Source: Lactiplantibacillus paraplantarum (GTDB taxonomy: Bacteria; Bacillota; Bacilli; Lactobacillales; Lactobacillaceae). Taken from it: a DNA stretch of 64,000 nucleotides. How positions within the stretch are numbered: position 1 is the first letter of the stretch; each line of letters opens with the position of its first letter. The notes beneath the pieces are model-generated. The model saw nothing but the letters and a program-made list of their open reading frames with translations, made no database searches and was not told where the DNA came from. Location: positions 186,001-250,000 of the forward strand of contig NZ_CP032744.1 in NCBI RefSeq assembly GCF_003641145.1, in the 5' to 3' direction. This document shows, one piece after another, positions 53,361 through 63,682 of the stretch. The position numbers were made by a program, and so were the translations under genes.

Positions 53361-55316
53361 ATGGGGAAAATCAATGAAGTATCCGTTCTAGCTCCAGTTA
53401 CCGGCCACATATTGTCGTTAGCATCAGTTCAAGATTCCGTCTTTGCAACGGGTAAGATGGGACCTGGGTTCGGGATTCAACCCACGACTGGTCAAATTGT
53501 GGCACCAGTGAGTGGTCGGGTAACGTTAGTAGCGGCGACGAAACATGCGATTGGGATTGTGACAACGGCTGGTCTAGAAGTACTGATACATCTAGGTATC
53601 GATACGGTGGCCCTAAATGGTGAACCATTTACGCTCCACGTGCAAGTTGGCGATGAGGTGGTGGCCGGAACATTACTGGCTGATATGGATTTAGCGGCGG
53701 TTAAGCAGGCACATAAGCTGACAACCGTTCTTGTTATCGTGACAAACGGGCAGAATGCACTCACAGCGTTAACGGTATTACCATTAACGAAGCCGGTCGC
53801 GGCCGGGGGCGTCGCTGCAATCGCTCACTTGGCAGTAGTCACAACAGCAACGGCGACAATGGGATCGTCTACTAATCACACTGTGTCACGTTATCAAGCG
53901 TTGGCAACGGCAATTATTGCCAATGTAGGCGGTCAGCAAAATATTAATAGTGTGATTCATTGTATTACGCGGTTGCGATTTTATTTGAAAGATGAAGCCT
54001 TAGCGCATGATTCGATCATTGCGAACTTGGACGGTGTGATTGATGTTGCTAAGGCTGGTGGGCAGTATCAAGTTGTGATTGGTCCGGCAGTGAACGATGT
54101 TTTTGATGCGGTGATAGCACAACTAGGACCCGAGTTTACAGCAGCAAAATCAGTGTTGCCGACTACTACGACGATAAATGAAAAAAGTTGGTTATGGCGA
54201 GTACGTGGTGGAATTAGTGGTGTGATTGGCGTGATGACCGCATCGATGATTCCAGTGATTGGAATTTTAGCTGGCTCGGGGATCCTGAAAGGCATCTTGG
54301 CTGTGTTAACGGGGTTCAAGGTTTTGACGGTAGCGAGTGGGACATACATGGTGTTGAATGCGGTAGCTGATGCAACGTTTTATTTTCTACCAGTTGTTCT
54401 CGGTTTTACTGCTGCAAAAAAATTGGGCTCTGATCCAATCGTGTTGGCAATCGTTGGAGGCATTCTCATCTATCCGAGCCTGATAACTGCGGCTAGCAAG
54501 GGAGCGACGGCGCAAATTACGTTCTTGGGTGTTCCGACCCACTTGATGTCGTATTCAGCATCCGTATTCCCAATGATTGTGGCTGCGTGGCTAGGCACAT
54601 ACGTTGAGCGGGGGTTAAAACGAGTCATTCCGTTGTATTTACGGAGTGTCTTCATTCCGATTATTGAGGCCCTGATTCTGGCTATAGTAGTATTAGTGGT
54701 GGTCGGTCCCCTAATTACGATTATCAGTAAGGGCATGGCCAACGGTTTGGTCGCCGTCTATAATTTTAGTCCGGCCTTATCAGGGTTAGTCATTGGTAGC
54801 TTATATCAGACGATGGTAATTTTCGGATTACATTGGGGAATTATTCCGATTGTGATTAATGATATTGCGACGAATGGTCATAGCTACTTGAACGCCATTT
54901 TATCCATTACGATGGTTGCTCAAGGCGGTGCAGTTCTGGCCGTATTCTTAAAATCTAAGAATAAGCATTTGAAGGAAATCTCGTTGGCGGCAGCAATCTC
55001 GGCCTTTTGTGGCGTTACGGAACCCGCGCTATACGGGGTTAATTTGAAATATAAGCGGGTATTTATTGTCGCCAGTATTGCCAGTGGTTTGGGTGGCTTA
55101 TTGACCGGATTATTACGTGTTAATAATTACGCGTTGTCTGGTTCGTTGATTGGTTTTCCGGCGTTCATTACACCGGGAGTTGGTATTGGGACTAACTTCT
55201 ATGGTTATTTAATATCTCATTACGGGACGCTAGTGCTTGCAACAACGTTAGTCTATTTATTTGGCTTTTCAGATAAACGATTAGGTTCTAAAACAAATTT
55301 AAGAGCGGATCAGTAA
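53361..55316 (+). CDS. PTS trehalose-family transporter EIIABC (second copy)
   Basis: A 651-residue paralogue of the preceding permease with the same A-B-C order: IIA His in VLIHLGIDTVAL, IIB Cys201 in VIHCITRLRFYLKDE, and IIC with AFCGVTEPALYGVNLKYK. All active residues are intact, so it is probably functional. ATG 53361 has GGGGGA 8 nt upstream. The A/B linker differs in length and sequence (AVVTTATATMGSSTN). It is separated from the tre operon by a terminator and has its own regulatory region, so it may import a different alpha-glucoside. Confidence 0.88.
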   Translation: MGKINEVSVLAPVTGHILSLASVQDSVFATGKMGPGFGIQPTTGQIVAPVSGRVTLVAATKHAIGIVTTAGLEVLIHLGIDTVALNGEPFTLHVQVGDEVVAGTLLADMDLAAVKQAHKLTTVLVIVTNGQNALTALTVLPLTKPVAAGGVAAIAHLAVVTTATATMGSSTNHTVSRYQALATAIIANVGGQQNINSVIHCITRLRFYLKDEALAHDSIIANLDGVIDVAKAGGQYQVVIGPAVNDVFDAVIAQLGPEFTAAKSVLPTTTTINEKSWLWRVRGGISGVIGVMTASMIPVIGILAGSGILKGILAVLTGFKVLTVASGTYMVLNAVADATFYFLPVVLGFTAAKKLGSDPIVLAIVGGILIYPSLITAASKGATAQITFLGVPTHLMSYSASVFPMIVAAWLGTYVERGLKRVIPLYLRSVFIPIIEALILAIVVLVVVGPLITIISKGMANGLVAVYNFSPALSGLVIGSLYQTMVIFGLHWGIIPIVINDIATNGHSYLNAILSITMVAQGGAVLAVFLKSKNKHLKEISLAAAISAFCGVTEPALYGVNLKYKRVFIVASIASGLGGLLTGLLRVNNYALSGSLIGFPAFITPGVGIGTNFYGYLISHYGTLVLATTLVYLFGFSDKRLGSKTNLRADQ

Positions 55317-55319
55317 CTA

Positions 55320-55361
55320 AAACAAGGCTCCTGCTGAATATAGCGGGGGTCTTGTTTTTAT
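55320..55361. terminator. Bidirectional terminator
   Basis: AAAACAAG...CTCCTGCT pairs with AGCGGGGGTCTTGTTTT, between the second PTS gene and a convergent gene of unknown function. Confidence 0.82.
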
Positions 55362-56140
55362 GAGCTAATGGCTTGTAACCGCGCCTGCTGTTGAATGGCT
55401 TCAACGTAAATACGAACAAAATCAGTGCCGTACAGGACGGATAATTGTTGTTCTAAATTTGGCGTTGGTGGTAATACTTTTAATAAGGGCCGAATCCATT
55501 GGTTAGTCGGTAATAGTCGTAATAAATGGTGACTAGTAAACTGCGAAAACAAGAGATTACGGCCAAAGTATTGCCCGAGATGATCTTGAAAAGCTGGTTG
55601 CTTAACTGGCACCAGTTGTAGACTGCTATTGTTCATGTTACCCAACAATAACTTGGCGTGACTAAAATCGTCGTGAAGGTCAAAGTGTTGGTTTTTATAA
55701 GCTTTAGCGATTTCAGGAGCTAATTGGACTAACCAGATAAGTTGATGTTGTTCCAAATGCAAAATCAATCTGAGTGTCATAACATCAGTTGTTGTGAGTT
55801 GGTAACTGTAGCGCTGTAATATGGCTGGCGTCAATGCTTCGTGTAAAGTACGCTGAACGGTATCGAAATTACCAGCCTCCCAACTAATGGTTAATTGATC
55901 ATGATTCGTGAGCCATAGTAAATGATCTGCGATTCGTAGGGTTAAAAACCGTGGAGCGGCCGTGTGCGGCCGTTTTAGCATTAATAACCAGTATGAACTG
56001 GCACTGGAACGAGCAAAGTTACGTGCTAAGACGTGAGCATTTGTTGGTAGTGCTAATTGGACGGCTAATTGCAATTGTCGGCGATCAGTGGCAGTATTAA
56101 CAAACTGGTGCGGGTCGTGTGTGATACGTCGTTTTGCCAT
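55358..56140 (-). CDS. Hypothetical protein
   Basis: A 260-residue soluble, Gln/Leu-rich protein. ATG 56140 has GGAGG 7 nt upstream, so it is translated. Sequence features: VQLALPTNAHVLARNFARSS near the N-terminus and repeated LxxHL patterns. I recognise no domain, signal peptide or membrane segment. It is divergent from the teichoic acid genes. Confidence 0.6.
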   Translation of the reverse strand: MAKRRITHDPHQFVNTATDRRQLQLAVQLALPTNAHVLARNFARSSASSYWLLMLKRPHTAAPRFLTLRIADHLLWLTNHDQLTISWEAGNFDTVQRTLHEALTPAILQRYSYQLTTTDVMTLRLILHLEQHQLIWLVQLAPEIAKAYKNQHFDLHDDFSHAKLLLGNMNNSSLQLVPVKQPAFQDHLGQYFGRNLLFSQFTSHHLLRLLPTNQWIRPLLKVLPPTPNLEQQLSVLYGTDFVRIYVEAIQQQARLQAISS

Positions 56141-56159
56141 AGACATTCCTCCTTATTAA

Positions 56160-56499
56160 TACACTACCTTAATTATAGGTCAAAAAGCGGGGAATGGCGT
56201 ATTGAATGTTTAGGTTTAGAGATGAATATGGAAATTGAAAAATTTTCATATACTTATATGTGTTGGCTGATAAATAACTGGCTAGTGTAAAATAGGCTGG
56301 ATGGTTATGCCATGATAGCGTTACTTTGTATAAATATATTCACTATAGTTATTGTTCTGTATAAAGCTCGGAGACTGCATATCATTAAGAATTGTATAAT
56401 GATAGGTGGAGTTAGGATTTTCATGATATAATAGCCTTGTTTATATTCAGGGTAAGAGTTATTAATTTAGTGAAGTAATTTTAGGAGGAGTTTTTTACT
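56160..56499 (+). promoter_or_regulatory. Intergenic region with tagD promoter
   Basis: AT-rich. An extended -10 TGATATAAT (TATAAT at 56427-56432) lies about 70 nt before tagD. A second TATAAT occurs near 56394-56400. No convincing -35, ORF or RNA motif was found. Confidence 0.5.
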
Positions 56500-56904
56500 A
56501 TGAAGCGAGTTATTACGTATGGAACTTTTGATTTATTACATTATGGGCATATTGAATTGCTCAAGCGTGCCAAATCGCTTGGTGATTACTTAATTGTTGC
56601 TTTATCAACAGATGAGTTTAACTGGGATAGTAAGCAGAAAAAGGCTTATTTCTCATATGAAAAACGAAAGGCGCTATTGGAAGCTATTCGTTATGTTGAT
56701 TTGGTTATTCCTGAAAATTCATGGGATCAAAAAGTTAGTGACGTAAAATTGTACCAGATTGATCGCTTTGTCATGGGTGATGATTGGACTGGCAAATTTG
56801 ATTTTGTTGGTGAACAAACTGATGCTGAAGTCATCTATTTACCACGAACTCCTGAAATTTCAACCACTAAGATTAAGCAAGACTTGAATTTCAATCAAAA
56901 ATAA
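56500..56904 (+). CDS. tagD: Glycerol-3-phosphate cytidylyltransferase
   Basis: A 134-residue nucleotidyltransferase making CDP-glycerol, the activated precursor of poly(glycerol phosphate) teichoic acid. Motifs: ITYGTFDLLHYGHIELLKRA with the HxGH-type catalytic site, RYVDLVIPENSWDQK, and PRTPEISTTKIK (the conserved RTxGISTT-like signature). AGGAGG-like AGGAGGAG precedes ATG. First gene of tagD-tagF1-tagF2. Confidence 0.95.
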   Translation: MKRVITYGTFDLLHYGHIELLKRAKSLGDYLIVALSTDEFNWDSKQKKAYFSYEKRKALLEAIRYVDLVIPENSWDQKVSDVKLYQIDRFVMGDDWTGKFDFVGEQTDAEVIYLPRTPEISTTKIKQDLNFNQK

Positions 56905-56928
56905 ACGTGTGATGGGGAATTCAATAAA

Positions 56929-58128
56929 ATGGCATTAAAAGATATTATCAGTCAGGTTTATCGTCGGCTGTTCAATGTAATTGCGACTGTGTGCCCAGTG
57001 AGAAAACACGTTGTTTTGTTTGAGGCGTTTAATGGTAAAGTTCCAATGGATAATCCGTTATATGTTTACGAAGCACTTCAGATTGCGCATCCAGATTGGA
57101 AGCTGGTCTGGGGTGTTAAGCGTCAGTTGGTTGCAGAAGCCCAAGAAAAGTATCCCAAGTTGAAAATCATTCCACGATTCTCAGCCAAATGGTTATTAGT
57201 GGCACCAGTGGCAGAGTTCTGGGTTCTGAATGCTCGGATGCCATATTGGTTAAAGAAAAACTCACGAACGACTTATATCCAGACTTGGCATGGTACACCG
57301 TTAAAGCGTCTGGGTATTGATATCCCAAATGTTTCAATGCCTGGTACTGATACAAATCAGTATCGTCAGAATTTCACAACGGAGAGTAAACGTTGGGATT
57401 TTTTAATTGCGCCAAATCAATTTTCGAAAGAGGTCTTTCGAAAAGCATTTGATTTCAAAAATCAGTTCTTGGATTATGGCTATCCTCGTAATGATCGGTT
57501 AGTGCATCAACGTAAGAATCGCGATGTGATTGCGGCAATTAAAAAAAGAATTGTTGGAAATAAGACAGGCAAAGTGATTTTATATGCGCCAACTTGGCGA
57601 GATGATTTTTTCATCCGTAAGGGTATGTATAAAATGAACTTGCCTTTTAGTTTGGCCGCAGTTGTTAAAAGTCTTAGTAAGGAAGATGTGCTTATTATTC
57701 GACCGCATTACTTGGTGGCTGAGTCGATTAATATTCAAGGCTTTGAAGATAACGTTAAATTATGTGTGGATGAAGATATTAATGATTTGTACTTAATTAG
57801 TGATCTATTGATTACGGATTATTCTTCGGTCATGTTTGATTACGCAATCTTAAATCGGCCGATGTTATTCTATCCTTATGACTTAGCACATTATCAGGGT
57901 GATGTTCGTGGATTCTACTTTGATTACAACAAGGTTCCTGGTCCGATTGTCACTAATGAGCAGGATTTTCTGGCAAAGCTAGATCAGTTCTTGACTAATG
58001 GTGGTTATCCAAATGAGATAGCTAAGATGATGGCATTTCGGACACAATTCACGGAATGGGAGCAAGGAACGGCTAGTCAACGAGTTGTGAAGTTGATTAC
58101 TAATATTAGTGGAAAAAAGTTCGATTAA
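56929..58128 (+). CDS. tagF1: CDP-glycerol glycerophosphotransferase (TagB/TagF family)
   Basis: A 399-residue GT-B fold enzyme adding glycerol phosphate from CDP-glycerol to the teichoic acid linkage unit or chain. Active-site motifs: QTWHGTPLKRLG (catalytic His121), YGYPRNDRL, LYAPTWRDDF, IIRPHYLVAE (second His) and TDYSSVMFDYAIL. The length is close to TagB (single-unit primase, about 380 aa) and lacks the long N-terminal part of TagF, so it may add only the first unit. It lies 24 nt after tagD. Peripheral membrane location is inferred from the family. Confidence 0.92.
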   Translation: MALKDIISQVYRRLFNVIATVCPVRKHVVLFEAFNGKVPMDNPLYVYEALQIAHPDWKLVWGVKRQLVAEAQEKYPKLKIIPRFSAKWLLVAPVAEFWVLNARMPYWLKKNSRTTYIQTWHGTPLKRLGIDIPNVSMPGTDTNQYRQNFTTESKRWDFLIAPNQFSKEVFRKAFDFKNQFLDYGYPRNDRLVHQRKNRDVIAAIKKRIVGNKTGKVILYAPTWRDDFFIRKGMYKMNLPFSLAAVVKSLSKEDVLIIRPHYLVAESINIQGFEDNVKLCVDEDINDLYLISDLLITDYSSVMFDYAILNRPMLFYPYDLAHYQGDVRGFYFDYNKVPGPIVTNEQDFLAKLDQFLTNGGYPNEIAKMMAFRTQFTEWEQGTASQRVVKLITNISGKKFD

Positions 58129-58269
58129 ACAGATTTTGAAGTGCGATAAATGTTTTGTACCTGATTAGGTTTTGATCGTAGGTTAATTATAAATGATCAT
58201 ATAACATGACATTGAATCTGGATAATGACAACGTATATCACGTTTGAAAACTGGATAAAGGTGAAGATT

Positions 58270-61200
58270 GTGAAAGAAAAGGGATTAGTGAAGCGAGAAT
58301 CTAATCAGTTAAGTGTAATTGTTGCTTGTTACAATGTGGCAGAATATTTACGTGACTGCTTGGATTCATTATTAGCTCAAACATTTAAAAATTTTGAAGT
58401 AATTATGATTGATGATCATTCAGATGATGATACTTCAAAAATCATTGATGAATATGCACAACAATACGATAACTTCAAGGCTGTTCACAACGAACAAAAT
58501 CTTGGACCGAGTGCATCTAGAAATCTAGGAATTGAGCTGGCCAACGGTGACTGGCTCGCTTTTGTAGATGGCGATGATACGTTACCAAGCCGTGCATATG
58601 AGCTCATGATTGGCTCATTAGTGAAGTCTGGTTCGCAAGTCGTGACTGGTTTTGTTCGCCGTTTTGATAGTGGACGTAATAAGCCATCGTATTTACATGG
58701 CAAAGCAATCATTGATGATTATCGGCATGCATCATTTGCTGAGCATCCAGAGTTGTTATACGACACTACAAGTTGGAATAAAATTTACTCGCTTGCATTA
58801 TTACGTCACAATGGCATAAAATTTCCGACTGGACAAATATATGAAGACGTTTCATTTACACTAGATGCATTCTTACACAGTAGTGGAATTGATATTTTAA
58901 CCGATGTTGTTTATAACTGGCGTTGGCGCGAAAGTAGCGGCAACGCGTCGTTCACTCAGGTTAAAAATGAATTGCCAAAATATCTTGATCGTATTACTAG
59001 CCTAAACCAGGTTCGGAGTTTGTTACTAGATAACGACTTATGGAATGGTAAGGTCAAAGAACAAGCTGAGTTCAAGTTATTAGATGTGGATATTCCGCTA
59101 TTTATGAATGATATTGCAGATGCCGATGAGTCATTTGTATATCAGTTTCAAGAAGAAACAGTCCGTTTCTTTAGAGATTGGCAGCTACTAAATACGCCAA
59201 TCATACGTACGCTTTCGGTAAAAAAACAGTATCAGTACTACGCGCTGCTAAACGGAAAGTTTGAATTATTGAAAAGAATCTCAGCCAATGCATTTAATGG
59301 GCGAGTTGCTAGGTTAGAGCAAAAGAGTCTTAATCTCCCAGAGTTTCACGCACTCAAGAGGCTGAAATCTAGAATATCTAAGGTTCAATGCTTAGATGGT
59401 ACGATTCTTTTTAATGGTAGTTTACAAGCAGGAAGAAAAGCACCCCGACATTTTCCGTATAATCCAGAAGTAGTTAGTGTTTATTTGGAAAATATTATTA
59501 CAGGAAAATGCATCAGTTTATCAACTTTTTCGCGCCAATTTACAGTGTTTAATGTACATCTTCGGAAAATGCAGATTCCATCAAGTAAATTTAGTCTAGC
59601 ATTGAATGTGGAAGATGCAATTCGTGAATTAGGTGAAGGAACTTATAAAGTACGAATTGATTATCGCGAGAAGAAATCTGCTAAGTTATTAACGACCTAT
59701 TTAGGACAACCAATGAAAGGCGCTGGTAAAATTGCACCTTTTGAAATCAGTGATGGCAAGTTGTCAGTTGTTTATGGTTATAACACTAATTGGGAGATGA
59801 CTATTAAAGTGCAGCCAACTGCAGAATTAGTAGTTGGTAGTGAGTCATCCCCAACGATTTTAACGGAAATTCGCTTAGATCATAGCAGTACTTTAATTAT
59901 TGGTGGAACAACTCCAGAGTCTAATTTATCGTTAAGTATTAATGATACGATTATAGGTCAGAACAGGGAAAGTGATGGCTTGTTTGAATTTCGAGTGGGG
60001 TCTGAATTTTTGCAACGATTTTTAAATCACTCGATTAAACTAGACTTTATTAATTCGGAGTCAGGTATGGAAGTGATACCCAATTTTAAGTTTGAAGTTG
60101 GGATGCCAACAACTTTATTTGGGAATAGGTTAAGTATTGCGCTTGATGCCCGATTAGGGAAGGGACTCTGGATTAAACCAGATGTTTCTACCATTACCTT
60201 GAGTCAGGCCGATGTTCAATTGAGTTCAGGTAATATTTATCTTAAGCTAATATTCAATGATGAGTCAGTTATGAATTTAGATATCGTTGGTGGTAAAGTT
60301 GAGTTGTTATCAACAAATTTGGTTAATCGTTATCTGGATGGCGGCACAGTAGAATATCAAAATACACATACTTTAATCGGAAAAGTTCCCTTGAATGTTG
60401 GTCAGCAGTTGTTAATCTTATCTGGAAGATATCATCTATATCTTAATTTAAAGACATCAGATGGACATAATCAACGTTTCAAAGTATACAGCTATAATCT
60501 GACAGATGAGTATTTGATTAATAGAACTATGCTTACTAAGATGGCATCTGTGTCTGCTTATACTGATAAATTTGGCTATTTGAAATTAAGCGTTCTTCAA
60601 AAACGCCCATGGATAGATCGGACAAAGATACGCCGTGGACTGACATTCTCAATTTTGTATCCTTTAATGCGGTTACTACCGTTAAAAAAAGATACAGTTG
60701 TTTTTGAAAGCCTTTGGGGACAACTGTTTAATGATAGCCCACGTGCGATGTATGACTATTTGTCCAACAAGTATCCGGCAATGAAGTTTGTATGGGTCTT
60801 CAAGGATGAACAAATACCAATTACCGGCCATGCAATCCGCGTACGACGGATGTCTTTCAAATATTGGTATTATATGGCACGAGCTAAATATTTAGTGCAA
60901 AACACAAATTTACCTGATCAATATGCAAAGCGCAAGGGGCAAATTGAAGTTGAAACTTTGCATGGAACCTTCATGAAAGTTATGGGATTTGACGAACCCC
61001 ATTTCAAACATGCCAGTAATCGAGTACAGGCTAATTTTGCACATCGAATTGGTCGTTGGGACTTAATGTCAGTACCGTCAGATTTTATGAAAGCGCATGG
61101 TGCACATGCATTTGACTATCCAGAGCAAAAAATATTAACTACTGGATTTCCACGCACTGACGAACTAATTCATAATAACAATGCGAATTATATTCAACAG

Positions 61201-63294
61201 ATTAAGCGTCGGTTGAATATTCCGGATAATAAGAAAGTAGTACTGTATGCGCCAACATACCGGACCACAGATAAACCATTTGATTTAGAACTGGATCTCA
61301 ATCAGATGCAACGGATGTTGAGTGACGATTGTGTCCTGCTGGTACGTTTACACTATTTTGTGTCACACTCGCAAAACTTTGTGAATCAGAGTGGCTTCGT
61401 CTATGATGTGAGTGATTATAATAATATTAATGACTTGTATTTGGTCAGCGATGTTCTGATTACTGACTATTCGAGCGTCATGTTTGATTTTGGCTATTTG
61501 CGTAAACCAATGATCTTTTTTGCTTATGATAAAGATTGGTACCTTGATCCTGCAAATCGAGGTATTTACATGGATTATGATGCTACTGTGCCCGGGCCAG
61601 TTGCTAAAACAACGACAGAAGTTATCAGTGCACTGAAGAACCTTGATAATTTACCATCGCTGTATCATGGTAAGCTGATCGATTTTTATAATCGTTTTTG
61701 CCAATATGGTCGTTCTGGTGATGCCACAGAGAAGTTAAGTGAGGCAATGCTGAACTTAAATCCGGAAGCACAAGATTCCATTGAAATGCATTTGATTGGC
61801 AACAAGTTTGTGCGGCTTTTTAAGTTAAACAATATTCAGTCACAATTACTGAATGCGTTGGGACAAAAGGTTGCCAAGAAAAACATTGCAATCTTTGAAA
61901 GCTTCTTTGGTCGCCAATATTCAGATAATCCTAAGGCAATTTATGAATATATGAGAACTAATTATCCGCAAATCAAAGCTTACTGGAATGTTAATAAGGA
62001 ATATGAACAATACTTTATCGATAATCAGATTCCTCATCTAACAAGATTCAGCTTTAGGAGCATTTGGAAACAGGCTCGAGCAAAGTACTGGTTTACAAAT
62101 ACTCGGCGTCCGTTCCGATGGTATAAACCTAAGGATACAGTTGTTGTTCAAACTTGGCATGGGACACCATTAAAGACGATTGGTACGGATGTTCAACAGG
62201 TGACTATGCCTGGTGTAACGAGGATGAAGTACCATAAGCAAGTGGTTCGAGATTCTTCTCGATGGGATTACTTGCTGACGCCTAACCCATACTCGTATGA
62301 GATCATGCATCATGCCTTCCGAAAAAACTATTCACAACTATTACCGACAGGGTATCCACGTAATGATCGATTGAGTACTGCGACGCCAGAAGCTATTATC
62401 AATATTAAGCATAAACTTAATATTGATAAGAATGCTAGAGTTGTTTTATATGCACCTACCTGGCGAGATAATGACTTTGTACGCGCTGATCATTTTCGTG
62501 CTGAATTACATTTGGACTTAAACAAGTTCATTCAAAAGACACCTAAAAATACGATTATTCTTATTCGAACGCATTACATGATTGCTAATAGCTTAGATCT
62601 ATCAAGCTATGGTAACCGGGTTATTAATGTCAGTGATTATGAAGATATCTCAGATCTTTATTTGATTAGTGATCTTTTAATTACGGATTATTCCAGTGTG
62701 TTTTTCGATTATTCAATTCTGAAACGGCCTATGATTTTTTACGCCTACGATTTGGCGGCCTATGCGGATGATATCCGAGGCTTTTATGTAGACTATGATT
62801 CAACCGTTCCGGGTCCAATCGTCGAGAATAATGATGAGTTGATGCCACTGATTAATGAAGCCTTAACTGAACCGGCGCGTTTTATCGATAATGAGAAGTA
62901 TCGTCAATTCTTGAAAAAGTTTGCCGGATGGGAAGATGGCCAGGCTACAAAACGGTTGTTAGATATTGTACTTGACGGACAACCAGCCTATCAGCGACGC
63001 GAAGTTGAAACGGCTGAAGGATACGCGGTTAATGATCAAGTTACAATTTCACCAGCTAGTCTTCTCTGGAAAAACATCCCTGGATTACCAGGAGATCAGT
63101 TTGTTGGAAACTTCGATGAGATTAACAACGATGGTTTGATTACTATCAAAAAAATTGCGAGTTTAGTTCCAACCAATTTTAGTGCCGATGAATTATATAC
63201 CGGTGGTTATTGGATAAATGCGCAGGTACAAGGACAAGATATCTGGCTCATGATGGCGGATATTTCTAAAAAGTCGAGAGCCGACAGCTATTAG
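58270..63294 (+). CDS. tagF2: Giant fusion: GT2 glycosyltransferase plus two CDP-glycerol glycerophosphotransferase domains
   Basis: A 1674-residue protein starting at GTG 58270 (AAAGGTG 6 nt upstream). In order: a GT-A family 2 domain (about 12-330; LSVIVACYNVAEYLRDCLDS, VDGDDTLPSRAYELMIG); a long beta-rich middle region (about 380-790) without recognised motifs; a first TagF-like GT-B domain from about 800 with divergent ETLHGTFMKV (His898) and LYAPTYRTTD; a second from about 1200 with canonical QTWHGTPLKTIG (His1297), LYAPTWRDND and IRTHYMIAN; and a C-terminal SH3-like domain (about 1578-1674). It may both glycosylate and polymerise the wall teichoic acid backbone. Third gene of the tag operon. 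Confidence 0.88.
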   Translation: MKEKGLVKRESNQLSVIVACYNVAEYLRDCLDSLLAQTFKNFEVIMIDDHSDDDTSKIIDEYAQQYDNFKAVHNEQNLGPSASRNLGIELANGDWLAFVDGDDTLPSRAYELMIGSLVKSGSQVVTGFVRRFDSGRNKPSYLHGKAIIDDYRHASFAEHPELLYDTTSWNKIYSLALLRHNGIKFPTGQIYEDVSFTLDAFLHSSGIDILTDVVYNWRWRESSGNASFTQVKNELPKYLDRITSLNQVRSLLLDNDLWNGKVKEQAEFKLLDVDIPLFMNDIADADESFVYQFQEETVRFFRDWQLLNTPIIRTLSVKKQYQYYALLNGKFELLKRISANAFNGRVARLEQKSLNLPEFHALKRLKSRISKVQCLDGTILFNGSLQAGRKAPRHFPYNPEVVSVYLENIITGKCISLSTFSRQFTVFNVHLRKMQIPSSKFSLALNVEDAIRELGEGTYKVRIDYREKKSAKLLTTYLGQPMKGAGKIAPFEISDGKLSVVYGYNTNWEMTIKVQPTAELVVGSESSPTILTEIRLDHSSTLIIGGTTPESNLSLSINDTIIGQNRESDGLFEFRVGSEFLQRFLNHSIKLDFINSESGMEVIPNFKFEVGMPTTLFGNRLSIALDARLGKGLWIKPDVSTITLSQADVQLSSGNIYLKLIFNDESVMNLDIVGGKVELLSTNLVNRYLDGGTVEYQNTHTLIGKVPLNVGQQLLILSGRYHLYLNLKTSDGHNQRFKVYSYNLTDEYLINRTMLTKMASVSAYTDKFGYLKLSVLQKRPWIDRTKIRRGLTFSILYPLMRLLPLKKDTVVFESLWGQLFNDSPRAMYDYLSNKYPAMKFVWVFKDEQIPITGHAIRVRRMSFKYWYYMARAKYLVQNTNLPDQYAKRKGQIEVETLHGTFMKVMGFDEPHFKHASNRVQANFAHRIGRWDLMSVPSDFMKAHGAHAFDYPEQKILTTGFPRTDELIHNNNANYIQQIKRRLNIPDNKKVVLYAPTYRTTDKPFDLELDLNQMQRMLSDDCVLLVRLHYFVSHSQNFVNQSGFVYDVSDYNNINDLYLVSDVLITDYSSVMFDFGYLRKPMIFFAYDKDWYLDPANRGIYMDYDATVPGPVAKTTTEVISALKNLDNLPSLYHGKLIDFYNRFCQYGRSGDATEKLSEAMLNLNPEAQDSIEMHLIGNKFVRLFKLNNIQSQLLNALGQKVAKKNIAIFESFFGRQYSDNPKAIYEYMRTNYPQIKAYWNVNKEYEQYFIDNQIPHLTRFSFRSIWKQARAKYWFTNTRRPFRWYKPKDTVVVQTWHGTPLKTIGTDVQQVTMPGVTRMKYHKQVVRDSSRWDYLLTPNPYSYEIMHHAFRKNYSQLLPTGYPRNDRLSTATPEAIINIKHKLNIDKNARVVLYAPTWRDNDFVRADHFRAELHLDLNKFIQKTPKNTIILIRTHYMIANSLDLSSYGNRVINVSDYEDISDLYLISDLLITDYSSVFFDYSILKRPMIFYAYDLAAYADDIRGFYVDYDSTVPGPIVENNDELMPLINEALTEPARFIDNEKYRQFLKKFAGWEDGQATKRLLDIVLDGQPAYQRREVETAEGYAVNDQVTISPASLLWKNIPGLPGDQFVGNFDEINNDGLITIKKIASLVPTNFSADELYTGGYWINAQVQGQDIWLMMADISKKSRADSY

Positions 63295-63346
63295 TAATTG
63301 CATACTCAGTGGGTTGTTAAGTCAGTTCACTGGTAGACAACCGCAT

Positions 63347-63402
63347 AATAATAAAGGCAATATATTCTTGAACGTTCAGGAATATATTGCCTTTATATTA
63401 TT
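63347..63402 (+). terminator. Terminator of the tag operon
   Basis: AATAATAAAGGCAATATATTC pairs over about 20 bp with GAATATATTGCCTTTATATT around a 12-nt loop, ending T-rich. Confidence 0.85.
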
Positions 63403-63682
63403 AATACATGTCATTATCTGCATAGTTAAAGATGAGTCAGCATTACTTTGTAGACCAACCAATACGAGCTCATGAAGCATGAATAACGCTCAGAAAGATA
63501 ACGTTTGCACGATATAATAATACTTATAGTAAATTTTAATCATAATAATAGATTTTAAAAATCTTTATTATAAATTTAATGGATCACTTTAGAAAGTTAT
63601 GAAAGGGTTTGGGGCTAATTGTTGAAACAACGTTTTAATATCACGGTGGTAAAGTAGTGATGGAAATTTGGAGGAGAACTAT
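63403..63682. other. AT-rich intergenic region
   Basis: About 280 nt with no ORF of its own. It presumably holds the promoter of the next gene; TATAAT-like sequences occur near 63513 and 63521, without a clear -35. Confidence 0.5.
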
